From Kitasatospora sp. MAA19 (GTDB lineage: Bacteria; Actinomycetota; Actinomycetes; Streptomycetales; Streptomycetaceae): a stretch of DNA of 64,000 bases. The notes beneath the pieces are model-generated. The model made no database searches, had not been told where the DNA came from, and saw nothing but the letters and a program-made list of their open reading frames with translations. Made by a program: the position numbers and the translations under genes. Location: positions 372,001 to 436,000 of the forward strand of contig NZ_JARXYZ010000004.1 of NCBI RefSeq assembly GCF_029894125.1. Reading direction: 5' to 3'. Below, piece after piece: positions 37,099 through 46,585 of this stretch. Positions within the stretch are counted from its first letter, which is position 1, and the number at the start of each line of letters is the position of its first letter.

Positions 37099-37548
37099 TC
37101 AGCCGGCTATCCGCTGCTGCCCCGCGGCCACCCGGGACGCCTCGCGCAGCTCCGGCTCCCGGCGGCGGCGCCGGGCCAGTACGACCCGCCGCTCGGCGGC
37201 CGTCAGCCCGCCCCAGACCCCGTACGGCTCCGGCTGCGCCAGCGCGTGCTCGCGGCATTCCAGCAGCACCGGACACCGGGCGCACACCTGCTTCGCCTGC
37301 TCCTCGCGCGACAGCCGGGCCGCCGTCGGCTCCTTCGAGGGCGCGAAGAACAGCCCCGCCTCGTCCCGCCGGCAGGCCGCACCGGTGTGCCAGGGGTTGT
37401 CCTCGCCCGCGGAAGGGGGGTTCGGGGAGGCGCCCTGGGAACCCTGGCCGCCCGGGGGGTGCGGCTGCGGCCGGACGGCCGGTCGGCGCTCCAGCACCTG
37501 CGCGGCGGCGACGGGGGAGGTGGTGCGGGACTCGATCGGATGCAGCAC
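37099..37548 (-). CDS. WhiB-like iron-sulfur regulatory protein (WblI-like by position)
   Basis: 149-aa Wbl protein. Four cluster cysteines are present: Cys59, Cys89, Cys92 and Cys98 (AACRRDE...; CARCPVLLECREHA). The GVWGGLT turn and an Arg-rich C-terminus (VVLARRRRREPELRE) follow. Wbl proteins bind sigma factor domain 4 and modulate transcription. GTG 37548 has AGGAG at seven bases, so a longer frame was not used. The position beside glpX matches wblI as I recall it in S. coelicolor; sequence alone does not prove orthology. Confidence 0.88.
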   Translation of the reverse strand: MLHPIESRTTSPVAAAQVLERRPAVRPQPHPPGGQGSQGASPNPPSAGEDNPWHTGAACRRDEAGLFFAPSKEPTAARLSREEQAKQVCARCPVLLECREHALAQPEPYGVWGGLTAAERRVVLARRRRREPELREASRVAAGQQRIAG

Positions 37549-37758
37549 GGCCGTACTCCTGACGAGACTCTCGGACACGGGGAAGCTCGCTCCCCTGCCC
37601 GGCTGCGAGCCCCCGCTGTCCAACCCCCGGACCGGCGCTGGGCCGCCTCCGGTGCGCAGCCGTACAAGAAGCGATGTGCGGAAGGAACTACCCCGCCCGG
37701 CCGCGATTCATGCACACTGCACGCAATCGACTACGGAGCGCACCGGACACAACGCGGA

Positions 37759-37792
37759 GCGCCCGACCGGGAGTTGATCCCCGATCGGGCGC
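37759..37792 (-). terminator. Terminator after the DUF1707 gene
   Basis: 13-bp stem with one mismatch (GCGCCCGACCGGG against CCCGATCGGGCGC), 19 bp beyond the stop codon. Confidence 0.7.
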
Positions 37793-37810
37793 CCTGTCGG
37801 TCAACCCCGG

Positions 37811-38572
37811 CTACTCGGTGCCGAGTTGCTTGCGCACCCACTCCTTGAGCTTCTTGCCCCGGCGCGGCTTGGCCTCGCAGCCGCCGAACACCGCGACACC
37901 CTTGACCCGGACCACCGGCGCGTACGGGTCCGCCGCGGTCTGCTCCTTGACGTCGAAGCCGCCGAAGATGCCGACGCCGCTACCGTGCAGGCTCACGTTC
38001 TCCGGCACCCGGATCTCGACCCCGCCGAACAGCGCCGTCACCTCGATCTCCACCTCGGGAGACTCGAAGACGGCGTCGGTCAGGTCGATCTCCACCCCGC
38101 CGAAGGCCGCGAACGCCCTCAGGTGCGAGCCCACCCGCCAGCGGCCCCGGCGGGACGCGCCGCCGAAGACCGCCACCATCGACGCGGACTCCTGGCGCGC
38201 GGGCGGCAGCGCCGGCGCCACCGGACGCGGTGCCGGGGCCTGCAGCGGCGGCTTCTCGAACGACAGCGGCCGGTGGCCGGGCAGGTCCCGGGTGAGCGGC
38301 ACCAGATCGCCGAAGGTCTTGGCGGCGTACGCGGCCCCGATCCGCTCGGCGTGCTCGTCCGCGTCCAGCCGGCCCTCGGCGTAGGCGTCCCGCAGCAGCT
38401 CCGCGATCCGCTCGCGGTCGGCGTCCGAGACCCGCAGGTCCGCCTGCGCCACCGGGGCGTGCGACGGCTGCGGCTGCGGCTTGAGCTCGGGCTTCGGTTC
38501 GGGCTTGGTCATCGGTACGGGCGCCGGCACGGGCGGCTGCCCCGGATCGTCCTGCGGCGGCGAATTCTCCAC
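37811..38572 (-). CDS. DUF1707 plus cell-wall-active (LiaF-like) domain protein
   Basis: 253 aa. It has a Pro/Lys-rich N-terminus; DUF1707 about residues 40-90 (DLRVSDADRERIAELLRDAY, ADEHAERIGAAYAAKTFGDL); then a LiaF-like beta repeat region (MVAVFGGASRRGRW, AAFGGVEIDLTDA, ALFGGVEIRVPENV, GIFGGFDVKE, AVFGGCEAKPRRG). No membrane helix was seen. GTG 38572 lies just after a TACGCT -10-like element, consistent with a leaderless transcript. Function unknown. Confidence 0.85.
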   Translation of the reverse strand: MENSPPQDDPGQPPVPAPVPMTKPEPKPELKPQPQPSHAPVAQADLRVSDADRERIAELLRDAYAEGRLDADEHAERIGAAYAAKTFGDLVPLTRDLPGHRPLSFEKPPLQAPAPRPVAPALPPARQESASMVAVFGGASRRGRWRVGSHLRAFAAFGGVEIDLTDAVFESPEVEIEVTALFGGVEIRVPENVSLHGSGVGIFGGFDVKEQTAADPYAPVVRVKGVAVFGGCEAKPRRGKKLKEWVRKQLGTE

Positions 38573-38717
38573 GGCGCAAGCGTAGTCGCTCGCACGCACG
38601 GACGAGTGAGCCCGGTCACGCAGGCTGCCCTGTCCGCATGCGACGCAAGGCCGGGTCCTACCCTTGAGGGTGCTTCGCCGACGCAGCCGGACCACTGGAA
38701 ACCTAAGGACCGCCCCC

Positions 38718-40385
<1,668 letters not shown>

Positions 40386-40405
40386 CCCCCACCCGCGTCA
40401 CCCCG

Positions 40406-40436
40406 CCGCCCCGGCCGCCCCTCGCGGCCGGGGCGG
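40406..40436. terminator. Bidirectional terminator between fumarase and gntR
   Basis: Perfect 13-bp stem (40406-40418 with 40424-40436), five-base loop, between convergent genes. Confidence 0.85.
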
Positions 40437-40451
40437 TGTCGTTGCGCGCAC

Positions 40452-41210
40452 TCACGCGTCGAAGTCGTACTCCAGGACGTAGGAGGCGGCGTCGAGGATC
40501 ATCTCGTTGAGCTCGACGACCTGCCCCTCGTCGGCGAAGGCGGTGCGGCAGATCAGGATGACCGGGGTGCCGGCCGAGAGCTCCAGGCGGGCGGCCTCCT
40601 CCGCGCCCGGCATCCGGGAGCGGACCTCCTCGCGGAAGTGGACCGGCTTCGCGCCTATCTCGGCCAGTCGGGCGTAGGTGCCGCCCGGGCCGGTGTCCTC
40701 GCGGGTGATGGCCGTGCCGGCGACCAGGCCGGCCGGCAGGTAGGAGGTCGACAGCAGCACCGGCTTGCCGTCCAGGACGAAGCGGCGGTGCCGTACGCAC
40801 ATCGGCTCGCCCGGGTCCACGCCCAGCACCCGGGCGACGTGCTCCGGGGCGCCCTGCTCGGTGACGGACACCTGGTCGACCACCAGCAGGCGGTTGTCGA
40901 TGTCCGCCGACCATATCGACCGGCCGGAGCCCCACTGCCCCTGCGCCAGCCGCTGGATCCCGCGCCGGCGCAGCGGCCGGAAGTCCCGGACGAAGACCCC
41001 CGCGCCCCGGCGCGCCTCGGCGATGCCCTCGCTCTGCAGCACGCCGAGCGCCTGACGGGCGGTCATCCGGGCCACGCCGTACTCGTCCATGAGGTCGTTC
41101 TCGCCCGGCAGCCGGTCGCCCGCGCAGTACTGGCCGGCGTCGATGGCCGCCTTCAGGGTGTCGGCGATCCGCTGGTACTTGGGCTGCTTGTCGCCACTGC
41201 TGCCGGTCAT
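40452..41210 (-). CDS. GntR/HutC-family transcriptional regulator
   Basis: 252-aa DNA-binding protein: N-terminal winged helix (KYQRIADTLKAAIDAGQYCAGD, RLPGENDLMDEYGVARMTARQALGVL) and a C-terminal UTRA effector domain (FREEVRSRMPGAEEAARLEL). ATG 41210 follows GGGAGTGGCG. Two copies of TCTCTAGAGA in the divergent gap to 41348 are likely its operators, implying autoregulation and control of the small divergent gene. Confidence 0.92.
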   Translation of the reverse strand: MTGSSGDKQPKYQRIADTLKAAIDAGQYCAGDRLPGENDLMDEYGVARMTARQALGVLQSEGIAEARRGAGVFVRDFRPLRRRGIQRLAQGQWGSGRSIWSADIDNRLLVVDQVSVTEQGAPEHVARVLGVDPGEPMCVRHRRFVLDGKPVLLSTSYLPAGLVAGTAITREDTGPGGTYARLAEIGAKPVHFREEVRSRMPGAEEAARLELSAGTPVILICRTAFADEGQVVELNEMILDAASYVLEYDFDA

Positions 41211-41282
41211 CGCCACTCCCTCTCCCTCGGACAAATCGTAGGCGCGCCCGCGGCCGACAGTAAGCAGATACGACCGTTGACA

Positions 41283-41310
41283 TCTCTAGAGATATTAGCT
41301 TCTCTAGAGA
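41283..41310. promoter_or_regulatory. Twin palindromic operators for the GntR regulator
   Basis: TCTCTAGAGA occurs twice, at 41283-41292 and 41301-41310, 18 bp apart (about two helical turns). CTAGAG-centred palindromes are typical of HutC-type GntR sites. They lie between the divergent starts at 41210 and 41348. Confidence 0.75.
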
Positions 41311-41347
41311 TGCTGGCCAGTCGCCTACCAGAGCGAGGAGCACAGCG

Positions 41348-41566
41348 GTGAGCACCCGTCAACGCGACGCCTCGGCCTACCGGCCGCACGTGGGTGAACT
41401 CGTCCTCGACCGGAGGACCGGACGCACCGGCATCTACATGGACACCGTCGGCGGGGAGCACTACCTGCGCCCCGAGGGCGGCGGCCGGGAATGGGCGGCC
41501 GAACCGAACCACGTCTCGCCCGTTCCCAGGCCCCGCGATTCAGCCGAATACGATCTTCCGCGCTAA
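41348..41566 (+). CDS. Small conserved hypothetical protein divergent from GntR
   Basis: 72-aa protein with beta-rich character (GELVLDRRTGRTGIYMDTVG, EHYLRPEGGGREWAAEP). Similar short proteins adjoin GntR/Xre regulators in Streptomyces, as I recall. GTG 41348 follows GAGGAG. Its promoter probably overlaps the twin operators, so it is a likely target of the neighbouring GntR protein. Function unknown. Confidence 0.75.
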   Translation: MSTRQRDASAYRPHVGELVLDRRTGRTGIYMDTVGGEHYLRPEGGGREWAAEPNHVSPVPRPRDSAEYDLPR

Positions 41567-41801
41567 TTGCGGCAAAAAACACGCAAACCGCGGCATTCCG
41601 ACCCGCAATCCCCCCAAGTGAATCCGGAATTCCGGAACGCCCCGCGCCCACCGTCGGGCACGTTACGGATATCACCGGTCACCATGAGTGCACCACGGAC
41701 GGGATTCGGCCACCGCGATGGACCCGCACACGAATTGGCGCGCACATCACCAACAGCGCCCCCGCACCCAGACGGGCACGGGGACACTCGGGCCGATCTC
41801 T
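41567..41801. other. Convergent intergenic region with a perfect palindrome
   Basis: No credible gene. It contains the perfect 14-bp palindrome TCCGGAATTCCGGA at 41623-41636. Because both neighbours converge here it may act in termination, but it lacks a GC-rich stem-loop with tail. Confidence 0.45.
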
Positions 41802-42086
41802 TTACGGGCAGCCGGAAACGACGTTCTCGGGTTCGTAGGTCTTGCCCGGCTCGTCGGCGGCCGGCTTGACGGGCTCCAGTACGTGCTCAGCCTCGTCGCC
41901 GAAGACCTCGTTCTCGAAGGCATCCTTCCGGTCCGCGTTCGGCTCGGTGTACTCGGTCGGGTTCGAGGTCGCAGCCACCGCGCCCTCGACAGCCCGGCCG
42001 GCCTCCACAGCGGCGGCCGGAGCCGGAGTCTGCGCCGCACTCTCGGGCGTCGACGACACCGGGGTCTCGCTCTGGTTGTTGGCCAT
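41802..42086 (-). CDS. Acidic 94-aa small protein of unknown function ending in Ser-Gly-Cys-Pro
   Basis: Codon use is normal for the genome (strong third-position GC) and ATG 42086 has GAAAGG upstream, so the gene looks real. The protein is rich in Ala, Pro, Glu and Thr with few hydrophobic residues and no signal peptide or membrane helix; it is probably disordered. Two related motifs occur: EYTEPN in the middle and KTYEPEN near the end. The last residues are VVSGCP with the only Cys. It is encoded divergently from the SARP regulator at 42301. I do not recognise the family; a peptide precursor, a regulatory partner and a stress protein are all open options. Confidence 0.65.
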   Translation of the reverse strand: MANNQSETPVSSTPESAAQTPAPAAAVEAGRAVEGAVAATSNPTEYTEPNADRKDAFENEVFGDEAEHVLEPVKPAADEPGKTYEPENVVSGCP

Positions 42087-42300
42087 TGGGCGGCCGCCTT
42101 TCAGTCATCAATTGTCTTCAGCCCGACCTGCTTGGCGCGGGCGCGGGGACAGTATCGTAGGGTTGATTAAATGTCCGATAAACATCGTGCGGCTTGCGGG
42201 GCCGTCCGGCAGAGTCGGGCGTCCGCCTAAGCTGAAGCACCGCGGCGGACCGCCGAGCGCCCTTTCAAGAGATCAACACCACAGGCCATCAGGGGACTTC
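42087..42300. promoter_or_regulatory. Divergent promoter region between the small acidic protein and the SARP regulator
   Basis: A local AT-rich tract at 42151-42190 stands out. On the minus strand TACGAT could be a -10 for the small protein. The core AAATGTCCGAT (42169-42179) has a near match, AAACGTCCGAT, at 45403-45413 just after the regulator gene. AGGGGA at about 42290 is the regulator's ribosome site. Confidence 0.45.
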
Positions 42301-45270
42301 ATGGAGTTTCGGGAGACACCGCAGGCACCTGCGCTGCGCTTCCAAGTCCTCGGTCCGGTCCAGGCCTGGCTCGACGGGAAGCCCCTCTCCCTCGGGTCCC
42401 CCCAGCAGCAAGCCGTCCTGACCACCCTTCTGTTGCAGTCCGGCCGTCCGGTCACCACGCAGGATCTCGTCGACGCCCTGTGGGGCGACCGACCGCCGAC
42501 CCAAGCCGTGGCCGCGCTCCGCACATACGTCTCCCGACTGCGCTCCGTCATCGAACCCCGACGAGAGATTCGCGGGCCCTCCGAGGTGCTGGTCTCCATC
42601 GCGGACGGCTATGCGCTGCGCATCCCAAACGACGCCCTGGACCTGACGGTCTTCGAAAAGCTGTCCGTCGACGCCGCGGCCGCCCGGGCCTCGGGAGACC
42701 AGCACGAGGCACACCGGCTCCTCGCCCAGGCCCTGCAGCTGTTCAGCGGCCGTCCACTCACCGGCATCCCTGGCCCCTACGCCGACGCCCAACGGCTGCG
42801 GCTGGCCGAACGTCAAGTGGCCGCCGTCGAGGAATCCTGCGCCGCCGCCCTCGACATCGGCCTCCACGCCGAAATCGTCAGCGACCTCAACATCCTGACG
42901 GCCGAGCACCCGCTGCGCGAACGACTCCGCGAACTGCTCATGCTGGCGTTGTACCGATGCGGTCGCCAGGCCGAAGCCCTGGGTGTCTACACCGACACCC
43001 GCAAGCTGCTCATCGAGGAACTCGGGGTCGAGCCGGGCGCCAGCCTGTCCGCCATGCACGCCCGTATCCTCGCGGCGGACCCGGCACTGACCCTCCCGGA
43101 GGTGACCGCCTCCGCCGCAGCCCGAAGGGACGGTCCGGCCGCCCCCCCGGCACCAGCCCAACTCCCCGCCGACGTATCGGACTTCAGCGGCCGCTCAAAG
43201 CTGGTGGCCGATCTATCGACGATCCTGCAGAACGCCACTGGCCAGGCCGTGGTGGTGACGTCGTTGGCCGGGATCGGGGGCGTCGGCAAGACCACCCTCG
43301 CTGTCCACGTCGCCCACCGCGTCCGGTCGGAATTCCCGGACGGTCAGCTGTACGTCGACCTGCGTGGGGCCGGCGCCTCACCGGCCGACCCGGTGGTCGT
43401 CCTGGGCGACTTCCTGCATTCACTCGGCGTCACCGAGAGTCCCGACTCGCTCGAACAGCGCGCGGCCCTCTACCGCTCACAGCTCGCCGGACGACGGATG
43501 CTCATCCTGCTGGACAACGCACGGGACGCCGAACAGATCAAGCCGCTGATCCCAGGCGTCTCCGGCTGCGCCGTACTGGCCACCAGCCGGTCCCGACTGG
43601 CCGGCATCCCGGGTGCACAGTTGTTCGACGTGGAGGAGCTGACGCCAGCCGAGGCAATGTCGCTGTTCTCGGCCATCGTCGGGGAGCAGCGGGCCGCTGC
43701 TGAGCCGGAGGCCACCATGGCCGTGGTCAAAGCGTGCGGCTTCCTGCCGCTGGCCGTCCGCATTGCCGCCGCCCGCCTGGCCAGCCGCCCGCGCTGGAGC
43801 GTCTCCGATCTGGCCCGCCGGTTAGCCGATCAAAGGCGCCGTCTAGACGAACTCCAGCTGGGCAACCTCGCTGTGGAGACCACCATCGGGCTCGGCTACG
43901 GACAACTCTCCGCGGCCGAGGCTCGGGCCTTTCGGCTTCTCTCGTTGATCGACTCCACTGACATCCCGCTGGAGGCGGCAGCTGCGCTGCTCGATCTGAA
44001 CGAAGATGCCGCCGAGGACCTCGCCGAGGCACTGGTCGAAGCGAACATGCTGGAATGCTTCACCCCGGGCCGCTACCGCTACCACGACCTGCTCCGCCTG
44101 TACGCCCAGCGGCAGAACGAGCGGATCGGCGACGCCGAGGAGCGGGAGCGGGCGATTCAGCGGCTGTTCGACCTGCTGATCCCGACCATGCGCAATGCGG
44201 CCCAGGCCATCGAACCGGACGACACACTGCCGGAGCTGCTGACGACGCCCGCCTTGCCGGGGATCGGCCTTCCGACCAGCCAGTCCGCGCAAGACTGGCT
44301 CCGAACCGAGGGCGCCCTGCTCCTCAGTGCCGTCGAGACCGCCGCGAACGGTCCCGACGCCCTGCAGCGCTCGGCAGTCGATCTGCTGAACCTGATGTTC
44401 AGCATCGACCCCGACCCGACCCGCGGCCCTCGGGGATGCCGGGTCCTGGAAACCATCAGCCAGGACGCGGAACGCCGTGGCGACTCGGCAGTGCTCGCCC
44501 GAGCGTACTTCGCCCTCGGTACCCTCCAGTCCGTCACCAGCGACTTCCAGGGCGCCGAGCATTCGCTGCGTCGGAGCCTCGACCACCAGGCACCGGACAA
44601 CCCGTCCATCCTGCTGCTGGCTACGGCCAACACGCTGGGCTGGATCCTGGGCATCGGTAACAGCAAAACCGAGGCCCTGGGGTTCCTCGAACAGGCCCGG
44701 GCCACCAGCCAGGCTGTCCGCACACCGACCGCCGAGGCACGGATCGTCGGCAACATGGCCCGGGTGCAGCACTGGCTCGGCATGACCGAGACGGCAATCC
44801 AGTCCGCCAGCGACGGAGTCTCCGCAGCGCGCGAGTCCAAGAACGGCCCGCTGCTCGCGCAGACGCTGTACCAGCTCGGCGTGGTGCTCACCGGTGGCGA
44901 AGCCGTCCCGCACCTGCGGGAGGCACATCAGCTTTACCGGTCCCAACGGAACCGGCTCTGGGAGGGCTACACCCTCGCCCGTCTGGCCTCCGCCCTACTC
45001 GCCGCCGGACAGCAGGGCGAGGCGGCCGAGGCGGCGGGCGCTTCGCTCGCGATCGCGCAGGAGATGGACTCCGCCTACTGCCAGGGCCTGGCCAACGCCG
45101 CCCTAGGCGAAGCGCTGCTCGCCCTGGCCCAGCCCGCCCGTGGCCTCGCGTGCCTCCAAGAGGCGCACGCGATCTTCACGCGGCTCGGTGTGCCGGAGGC
45201 CTCCCCCGTGGCGAACCTCATCTCACAACAGCACACCGAGCCTCCCCCTTCTTCTCCCCCCGCGCCGTAG
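42301..45270 (+). CDS. AfsR-like SARP/BTAD-NB-ARC-TPR transcriptional regulator with a TTA codon
   Basis: 989 aa. N-terminal OmpR-like winged helix and bacterial transcriptional activation domain, about 12-260 (LRFQVLGPVQAWLDGKPLSL; ALWGDRPPTQAVAALRTYVS). NB-ARC ATPase about 300-600 with P-loop GIGGVGKTT near 322-331 and Walker B RRMLILLDN. TPR-like helical repeats fill about 700-975. Such proteins activate antibiotic or developmental genes through direct repeats. Leu508 is encoded by TTA (43822-43824), so translation should depend on the bldA tRNA. The frame is open upstream, but ATG 42301 has AGGGGA and matches the SARP start. It is not AfsR itself on present evidence. Confidence 0.93.
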   Translation: MEFRETPQAPALRFQVLGPVQAWLDGKPLSLGSPQQQAVLTTLLLQSGRPVTTQDLVDALWGDRPPTQAVAALRTYVSRLRSVIEPRREIRGPSEVLVSIADGYALRIPNDALDLTVFEKLSVDAAAARASGDQHEAHRLLAQALQLFSGRPLTGIPGPYADAQRLRLAERQVAAVEESCAAALDIGLHAEIVSDLNILTAEHPLRERLRELLMLALYRCGRQAEALGVYTDTRKLLIEELGVEPGASLSAMHARILAADPALTLPEVTASAAARRDGPAAPPAPAQLPADVSDFSGRSKLVADLSTILQNATGQAVVVTSLAGIGGVGKTTLAVHVAHRVRSEFPDGQLYVDLRGAGASPADPVVVLGDFLHSLGVTESPDSLEQRAALYRSQLAGRRMLILLDNARDAEQIKPLIPGVSGCAVLATSRSRLAGIPGAQLFDVEELTPAEAMSLFSAIVGEQRAAAEPEATMAVVKACGFLPLAVRIAAARLASRPRWSVSDLARRLADQRRRLDELQLGNLAVETTIGLGYGQLSAAEARAFRLLSLIDSTDIPLEAAAALLDLNEDAAEDLAEALVEANMLECFTPGRYRYHDLLRLYAQRQNERIGDAEERERAIQRLFDLLIPTMRNAAQAIEPDDTLPELLTTPALPGIGLPTSQSAQDWLRTEGALLLSAVETAANGPDALQRSAVDLLNLMFSIDPDPTRGPRGCRVLETISQDAERRGDSAVLARAYFALGTLQSVTSDFQGAEHSLRRSLDHQAPDNPSILLLATANTLGWILGIGNSKTEALGFLEQARATSQAVRTPTAEARIVGNMARVQHWLGMTETAIQSASDGVSAARESKNGPLLAQTLYQLGVVLTGGEAVPHLREAHQLYRSQRNRLWEGYTLARLASALLAAGQQGEAAEAAGASLAIAQEMDSAYCQGLANAALGEALLALAQPARGLACLQEAHAIFTRLGVPEASPVANLISQQHTEPPPSSPPAP

Positions 45271-45312
45271 GCCTCCGCCCCCCAGCGGAGTTCCTCCCCC
45301 GGTGCGCGCGTC

Positions 45313-45346
45313 GGCGCCCCCGCAGCCCCCCGGCTGCGGGAGCGCC
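45313..45346 (+). terminator. Terminator of the SARP regulator gene
   Basis: 9-bp perfect core (CCCGCAGCC with GGCTGCGGG) extended by GGCGC/GCGCC with one mismatch, 42 bp after the stop codon. Confidence 0.7.
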
Positions 45347-45740
45347 CTCAACGCTTCCCCGGCGCTGGACTCCACTCTGCACCGAGGCAATTGACGTTCA
45401 ATAAACGTCCGATTGTCAGTCCGCAGATCGGCGAAACCGCAGGTCAGTCATTCCACCACGGCGCGCCATGCGGCGCGCGGAGACCGGTCGCACCACCCCC
45501 ACCCGCACCGTCGTGCTTCCGCAACCCGGTCCACACCGGCCCAAGCATGACGAGTTGGCTGGAAAGGGACCCCATGGCGCAGAGATCACGCCTATTCTCA
45601 GATGCCAGTACACACACGAGTGTCTGCCGGCAGCGTGTGGGCCGGCGAGGCAGGGCGGGCGCCGGGGCGGACGGCAGCCCGCTCCCGTGAGGCCGCGTGC
45701 AGCCGGCCGGAGGCCACGGGTGGAAGGGTGCCTCTCGATC
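45347..45740. other. Non-coding region upstream of the methyltransferase gene
   Basis: About 390 bp. It begins with an AT-rich tract (45390-45415) sharing AAACGTCCGAT with the region upstream of the SARP gene. Short frames here use codons rare in this genome (AGG, AGA, CTA, TCA) and were not called. It presumably contains the promoter of the methyltransferase-phosphatase pair. Confidence 0.4.
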
Positions 45741-46505
45741 GTGACGACCGGACAGATATCCGACGCGTTCCCCGTCGACGAGGACGCGGGAGACGACGAG
45801 CCCGACGTACGGCGGCGCCGGGCGGCACGTGCCCTGCAGGCGGTCGCCTTCGACACCATCGGCGCCGGGTACGGCGAGGCCTTCCCGGCCAAGGACGGGC
45901 AGCTGGCCTGCGGGCGGCAACTGCTGGCCGAGCTCGAACCCGGGGCGCGGGTGCTGGACGTGGGCTGCGGCACCGGGGACCCGACGGTCCGCCAGCTGGT
46001 CGCGGGCGGGCTGCGGGTGACCGGGATAGACCTCTCGGACGTCATGCTCGCGCTGGCCAGGGAGGCCCGCTTCCCGGGTGCACACCCACCGGAGTTCCAT
46101 CGGATCGACCTGTTCGATCTGGCCACCGAGCGCGCCGGGCAGGTCTGGAACGCCCCCGGGCTGGGGCCGCTGGGCAAGAACGGGTTCGCCGCCGTCACCG
46201 CGTTCTTCTCGCTGATCCTGCTGCCGCAGGACGAGATCCCGACCGTGCTCGCCCGGCTGCGCGAACTCCTTCGGCCGGGCGGACTGCTGGCGCTCGGCAT
46301 GGTCGAGGCGGATCTGGATCACGTTCCGCTTCCGTTCCTTGGCAGAGAGCTGCGGATCAGTGGGTATCTGAGGGAGGATCTGGAGCGGGTTCTGGTCACG
46401 GCGGGCTTCTCCGTCGAGGAGTGCTCGGGTCATCCGTACGCGCCGGCCAGTACCGCGCTGCCGCCGGAGGAACAGCTGTTCCTGTGCTGTCGACGCGTCG
46501 GCTGA
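45741..46505 (+). CDS. SAM-dependent methyltransferase (class I)
   Basis: 254 aa. Motif I VLDVGCGTGD is at residues 71-80; ITGIDLSDVMLALA-like motif II and the FFSLILLPQDEIPTVLARL, LLRPGGLLALGMVE segments follow. GTG 45741 is preferred; GTG 45720 is an alternative, and GGAAGGG lies upstream of the chosen start. A short gap to the next phosphatase gene (80 bp) suggests one transcript. The substrate is unknown. Confidence 0.85.
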   Translation: MTTGQISDAFPVDEDAGDDEPDVRRRRAARALQAVAFDTIGAGYGEAFPAKDGQLACGRQLLAELEPGARVLDVGCGTGDPTVRQLVAGGLRVTGIDLSDVMLALAREARFPGAHPPEFHRIDLFDLATERAGQVWNAPGLGPLGKNGFAAVTAFFSLILLPQDEIPTVLARLRELLRPGGLLALGMVEADLDHVPLPFLGRELRISGYLREDLERVLVTAGFSVEECSGHPYAPASTALPPEEQLFLCCRRVG

Positions 46506-46585
46506 CCGACCGGACGGCAGCAGCGTCCGCCAGCAGAACACCGCAGACCACCGCAGAACCCCACCGAATCCAGGACAGGCAGCCC

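Noticed and set aside
41563..41787. 74-codon Cys/Gly-containing minus-strand frame, considered as a peptide precursor
   Set aside because: No ribosome site, poor codon bias, and it starts inside the end of the convergent 72-aa gene.
41842..42300. In-frame upstream extension of the SARP regulator
   Set aside because: The frame is open by chance, but it crosses the divergent small-protein gene; ATG 42301 has a ribosome site and matches the SARP domain start.
45391..45690. Short plus-strand frame upstream of the methyltransferase gene
   Set aside because: It uses codons rare in this genome (AGG, AGA, CTA, TCA) and no ribosome site precedes its ATG codons.
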